Shown in pieces: positions 61,090-64,000 of a stretch of DNA of 64,000 nt. The stretch's first letter is position 1; each line of letters starts with the position of its first letter. A model generated the notes under the pieces. The model was given only the letters and a program-made list of their open reading frames with translations. It did no database searches and was not told the origin of the DNA. A program made the translations under genes and the position numbers. This stretch comes from JBAXTE01 sp964653595 (GTDB lineage Bacteria > Bacteroidota > Bacteroidia > Bacteroidales > WCHB1-69), in the NCBI GenBank assembly GCA_964653595.1, contig CAZZHH010000005.1, forward strand, positions 1 to 64,000, given 5' to 3'.

Positions 61090-62859
61090 ATGAAGCAGTT
61101 TTTTAAGTTCATGTTTGCATCTATGTTGGGTTTTTTGCTCACTTGGATATTGATTTTTATCATCGTTGCAGGGATTGTAATTTCCTCCATTTCAATGGGT
61201 AGTGATGAAAAAGTAAAAGTAAAACCCAATTCGATTTTGGAGATTTCTTTAAATCATCCCATCGAAGAGCGGTCTGGAAAAAATCCGTTTGAAAATTTTG
61301 ATTTTAATAAAATGAAATCAAACAATCCAATTGGGCTGGATAAAATTCTAAAATCGATAAAAGACGCTGCCGAGGATCCAAATATCCAGGTCCTTTTCTT
61401 AAATTTTGGAGATGTACAGGCTGCTCCTGCTACCATAGAGGCAATTAGAAATGAACTGATTGAATTTAAAAAATCTAAGAAATTGATCGTAAGCTATGCA
61501 GATAATTATAGTCAGAGAGCCTATTATCTTGCTTCTGTTGCCGACAAATTATATCTAAACAAAGAAGGTGCTATCGATCTTAAAGGTCTAAGCATGCAGG
61601 TGATGTTCTATAAAGGGTTGCTTCAAAAACTCGAAATTGAGCCTCAAATTATTCGACATGGAAAATTCAAAGCTGCTGTAGAACCCTTTATATTAGATAA
61701 AATGAGTGAAGCAAATAGAGAACAAATGATGACCTATTTGAATTCAACATGGAATCACCTTTGTACTGGGATCTCTAATTCTCGAAAAATTCCAGTCGAA
61801 ATGATTAATCAAGTTGCCGATCAGTTAACCCTACAAGAGCCTGAAAAGTGTTTGGAACTTAAGTTCGTGGATGGGTTGATTTATAAAGATGAACTTATCT
61901 CTGAATTAAAAAAACGACTCAAGGTAGAAGAAAATAATGATCTATCGGTCGTTTCTATATCCGACTACCAATCCATTTCGAAATCAAAATCGGAAGATGT
62001 TCGTTCAAAAGATAAAATTGCTGTTATCTATGCCGTGGGCGAAATTATTGATGGGCAAGGCGACGAAAAGTCTATTGGAGGCGAATCTCTGTCTAAAGAA
62101 ATAAGAGCAGCACGAATCGATAACTCTATAAAAGCAGTTGTACTTCGCGTAAATTCTCCTGGGGGAAGTGCATTGGCTTCCGAAATAATTTGGAGAGAAG
62201 TTGCTCTTACAAAAGCAAAAAAACCAGTAATTATCTCTATGGGTGACTATGCTGCTTCCGGAGGATACTACATTGCATGTGCTGCTACTGCTATTGTAGC
62301 TGAACCAACTACTTTAACTGGATCTATTGGCGTTTTTGGCTTTATTCCAAGTGTTAAAAATCTAATTAACAACAAACTCGGTATCACCGTTGACGTGGTT
62401 AAAACAAATGCTCATTCCGATTATATGAACATCTATCGATCATTAGATACCTACGAGTATTCTACCATTCAAAAAAGCATCGAACGCATTTATGCTACGT
62501 TTATTAAAAGAGTTGCGGAAGGCCGAAAAATGAAAATTGAACAAGTGGATAGCATCGGTCAAGGAAGAATTTGGAGTGGATTGGATGCTAAAAAAATAGG
62601 ATTAGTGGATGAAATTGGTGGATTACAAACAGCGATTAACATGGCTGCAAAAAGTGCAAAAATTGACAAATATCGCATCGTGTATAAGCCAATTCAAAAA
62701 GATTTTTTCAAACAACTTCTCGATAACTCCTCCAATATGGAATCCTCCATCTTACAAAAAGAACTCGGAGAGTCTTTTATGTTTGTTGATTATATTAGGT
62801 CTCTTAAAAACATGAAAGGCGTTCAAGCTCGTGTTCCTTTTGTGATAGAAATTTATTAA
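61090..62859 (+). CDS. sppA: Signal peptide peptidase SppA, long (67K) type
   Basis: The 589 residues have an N-terminal membrane anchor (~10-33) and two tandem ClpP/crotonase-like domains, as in the 67 kDa SppA of E. coli. The general base Lys194 is in HGKFKAAVEPF and the nucleophile Ser390 in MGDYAASGGYYIACAAT, about 196 residues apart (200 in E. coli, K209-S409). SVNSPGGS-type text is at ~355. SppA degrades cleaved signal peptides in the inner membrane, with the active site facing the periplasm. It ends at a terminator (62881-62911). Confidence 0.94.
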   Translation: MKQFFKFMFASMLGFLLTWILIFIIVAGIVISSISMGSDEKVKVKPNSILEISLNHPIEERSGKNPFENFDFNKMKSNNPIGLDKILKSIKDAAEDPNIQVLFLNFGDVQAAPATIEAIRNELIEFKKSKKLIVSYADNYSQRAYYLASVADKLYLNKEGAIDLKGLSMQVMFYKGLLQKLEIEPQIIRHGKFKAAVEPFILDKMSEANREQMMTYLNSTWNHLCTGISNSRKIPVEMINQVADQLTLQEPEKCLELKFVDGLIYKDELISELKKRLKVEENNDLSVVSISDYQSISKSKSEDVRSKDKIAVIYAVGEIIDGQGDEKSIGGESLSKEIRAARIDNSIKAVVLRVNSPGGSALASEIIWREVALTKAKKPVIISMGDYAASGGYYIACAATAIVAEPTTLTGSIGVFGFIPSVKNLINNKLGITVDVVKTNAHSDYMNIYRSLDTYEYSTIQKSIERIYATFIKRVAEGRKMKIEQVDSIGQGRIWSGLDAKKIGLVDEIGGLQTAINMAAKSAKIDKYRIVYKPIQKDFFKQLLDNSSNMESSILQKELGESFMFVDYIRSLKNMKGVQARVPFVIEIY

Positions 62860-62880
62860 TATTCGGTGATTTATTTAAAT

Positions 62881-62911
62881 AAAAAAAGAGGTAAATTTTA
62901 CCTCTTTTTTT
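62881..62911. terminator. Bidirectional terminator between sppA and the glutathione peroxidase gene
   Basis: AAAAAAGAGGTAAA pairs with TTTACCTCTTTTTT around a single base (in practice a few A-T pairs open as loop), flanked by A- and T-runs. It can serve both converging genes. Confidence 0.85.
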
Positions 62912-62920
62912 GTAAATGTA

Positions 62921-63478
62921 TTATTCATTAACGGAAAAGATACCCGTTTCAATCCATTTTATTATCCTAGGAGAATCTGGTTTTTCTTTAGGGGCAATTT
63001 TCCCAATCAATTCTCCTTTCTCATTGATGAGATATTTTTGAAAATTCCAAGTAACACTAGTTTCTAAAACTCCATTTAACGACTTTTGAGTTAACCATTT
63101 GTATATTTCGGCAATATCCTCACCTTTAACCGAAACCTTCGCCATCATTGGAAAAGTAACCCCATAATTCTTTGTGCAAAATTCTAAAATTTCTTCTGCA
63201 TTTCCAGGTTCTTGGTTTAAAAAATTGTTTGCTGGAAAACCAATGATGATAAAATTTTGATTTTGATATTGTTTGTATACTTTTTCAAGTGTTTCGTATT
63301 GAGGGGTTAATCCGCATTTTGAGGCAGTATTTACAATCATAATCTTTTTCCCTTTGAGGGTAGAAAAATGAAAATCTTGTTCATCTAATGTCTTTACAGT
63401 GAATCCATAGATGTTTTTTTGACTATATCCAACAAAAGATAGTAATAATATGGATAGTAAGAGTGCTGTTTTTTTCAT
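62921..63478 (-). CDS. Periplasmic glutathione peroxidase-family peroxidase
   Basis: A protein of 185 residues with a signal peptide (MKKTALLLSILLLSFVGYS). The peroxidatic Cys is in MIVNTASKCGLTPQYE, where animals have selenocysteine. The Trp site is in TSVTWNFQKYLI. The usual Gln of FPxNQF is Asn here (GFPANNFLNQEPG), a variant I recall in other Bacteroidota. These enzymes reduce peroxides using thioredoxin-type or glutathione donors; bacterial members with Cys usually use thioredoxin. Export suggests a periplasmic role. It is 16 bases after the ferritin-like gene, so both form an oxidative-stress pair. Confidence 0.9.
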   Translation of the reverse strand: MKKTALLLSILLLSFVGYSQKNIYGFTVKTLDEQDFHFSTLKGKKIMIVNTASKCGLTPQYETLEKVYKQYQNQNFIIIGFPANNFLNQEPGNAEEILEFCTKNYGVTFPMMAKVSVKGEDIAEIYKWLTQKSLNGVLETSVTWNFQKYLINEKGELIGKIAPKEKPDSPRIIKWIETGIFSVNE

Positions 63479-63494
63479 AAAGTTTCCGTTTTTA

Positions 63495-63998
63495 TTAATA
63501 CGGCCAAAAGTGATTGTCGTTCCATATTTTTTCCATCAATTCGGTGTTAAGGTCGTTTAGCAGTTTGTGATGCCCACGCTCAAAATCTGTCAACCAAAGA
63601 TACAATGCTTTTTCATTCTGATCTGTGGCCTCTTTGGCTCGGCTAGAATACACTTCAATGGCTTTGTTCTCCATATCGATAGCTGCACTAATAGCTGCTG
63701 CTTCATAGCTAGCAGCAGAAATTGATTTTTTAATATTGGGATCTAAAATCAATGCAGAAATAGTATCCTCTTCTTCGATTCCGTTTTTAGAGAGTACGTC
63801 AAAAGTCCCATTTTTTTGAAAAGTTTTGTAATGATGAGATAGAGTTTCAATGTGTAGCTGCTCTTCCTTTGCCATAAGGGTAAAAATGTTTTGTACATTC
63901 TTGTCGTTCGTTTGTTTGGCTACCATTTGATAAAACTCTCTGCCACGACGCTCCATCAAGATTGCCATCTTCAATATTTCTAAAGTTCTGTTTTCCAT
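63495..63998 (-). CDS. Ferritin-like (rubrerythrin-type) diiron protein
   Basis: The full 167-residue frame fits inside the window, with its ATG at 63998. Two helix pairs carry diiron-type ligands: MERRGREFYQMVAK with KEEQLHIETLSHHY (the ExxxH and EExxH elements), and MENKAIEVYSSRAKEAT with FERGHHKLLNDLNTEL (ExxxY and ERxHH). This is the rubrerythrin four-helix domain without the C-terminal rubredoxin part, a form also found as ferritin-like domain proteins. It probably reduces peroxide or stores iron in the cytosol. The adjacent glutathione peroxidase gene supports the peroxide link. Confidence 0.85.
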   Translation of the reverse strand: MENRTLEILKMAILMERRGREFYQMVAKQTNDKNVQNIFTLMAKEEQLHIETLSHHYKTFQKNGTFDVLSKNGIEEEDTISALILDPNIKKSISAASYEAAAISAAIDMENKAIEVYSSRAKEATDQNEKALYLWLTDFERGHHKLLNDLNTELMEKIWNDNHFWPY

Positions 63999-64000
63999 TT

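Noticed and set aside
1..64000. Search for insertion sequences, phage genes, integrases, restriction or defence systems
   Set aside because: No transposase, integrase, capsid, nuclease or methylase-specificity motifs were seen; the window looks like a stable chromosomal segment.

Overview
The window comes from a low-GC member of the Bacteroidota. The evidence is lineage-specific: several type IX secretion system (T9SS) cargo C-terminal domains, a PorQ homologue, a PorP/SprF-family protein, peptidases of families S46 and S9 (DPP4 type), a bacterial geranylgeranylglyceryl phosphate synthase, and promoters of the Bacteroidota form TTTG-N20-TAnnTTTG. The repeated gliding-motility-type C-terminal domains suggest a Flavobacteriales-like or related environmental lineage; genus cannot be set from sequence reading alone. 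There is no transposase, integrase, CRISPR array or rRNA. One tRNA (Leu, CAA) is present.

Layout. 1-3733 (minus): a purF-like amidotransferase, an OxyR-type regulator carrying both redox cysteines, a SanA/YdcF-family protein and the first 36 codons of a family 2 glycosyltransferase. 3939-29533 (plus): the dominant feature, a 6706-residue secreted protein built from about 59 tandem ~97-residue cysteine-rich units, followed by a PorP/SprF-family outer-membrane protein and a 1458-residue paralogue that shares the distal architecture but has only two of the units. 29778-32286 (minus): a four-gene set of a haem c lipoprotein, a DUF5777-like beta-barrel, a DUF2271-like T9SS cargo and a small exported protein. 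32562-37244: a membrane protein, a deoxynucleoside kinase, tRNA-Leu, prs and a DPP7-type S46 peptidase. 37245-38022 is a 778-base non-coding gap. 38023-48416: an acyltransferase facing a minus-strand cluster (Wzi-like barrel, porQ, another OMP, pth, a ClC channel), then small proteins and an S41 peptidase.

48482-58300 (minus) is the most system-like cluster: GGGP synthase, DPP4-type peptidase, ECF sigma factor, catalytic M16 peptidase, second ECF sigma factor, and an anti-sigma-like membrane protein whose periplasmic end is a T9SS-type C-terminal domain. A terminator follows, then the non-catalytic M16 partner and an FnIII-rich T9SS cargo. 58418-64000 holds rbfA, a methyltransferase, a LolC/E-type permease and sppA on plus, then a periplasmic glutathione peroxidase and a ferritin-like protein on minus.

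How it fits together: much of the window concerns the cell envelope and T9SS. Two giant cargo proteins flank a likely partner of the secretion/anchoring machinery, porQ encodes a component of the T9SS attachment apparatus, and the sigma/anti-sigma module with a cargo-like sensor domain may link secretion status to transcription. The strongest new observations are the hierarchical repeat structure of the giant protein, the cysteine covariation that predicts its disulfide pattern, and the cargo-domain anti-sigma architecture. All coordinates, counts and domain calls were made by reading; no search or structure prediction was run.
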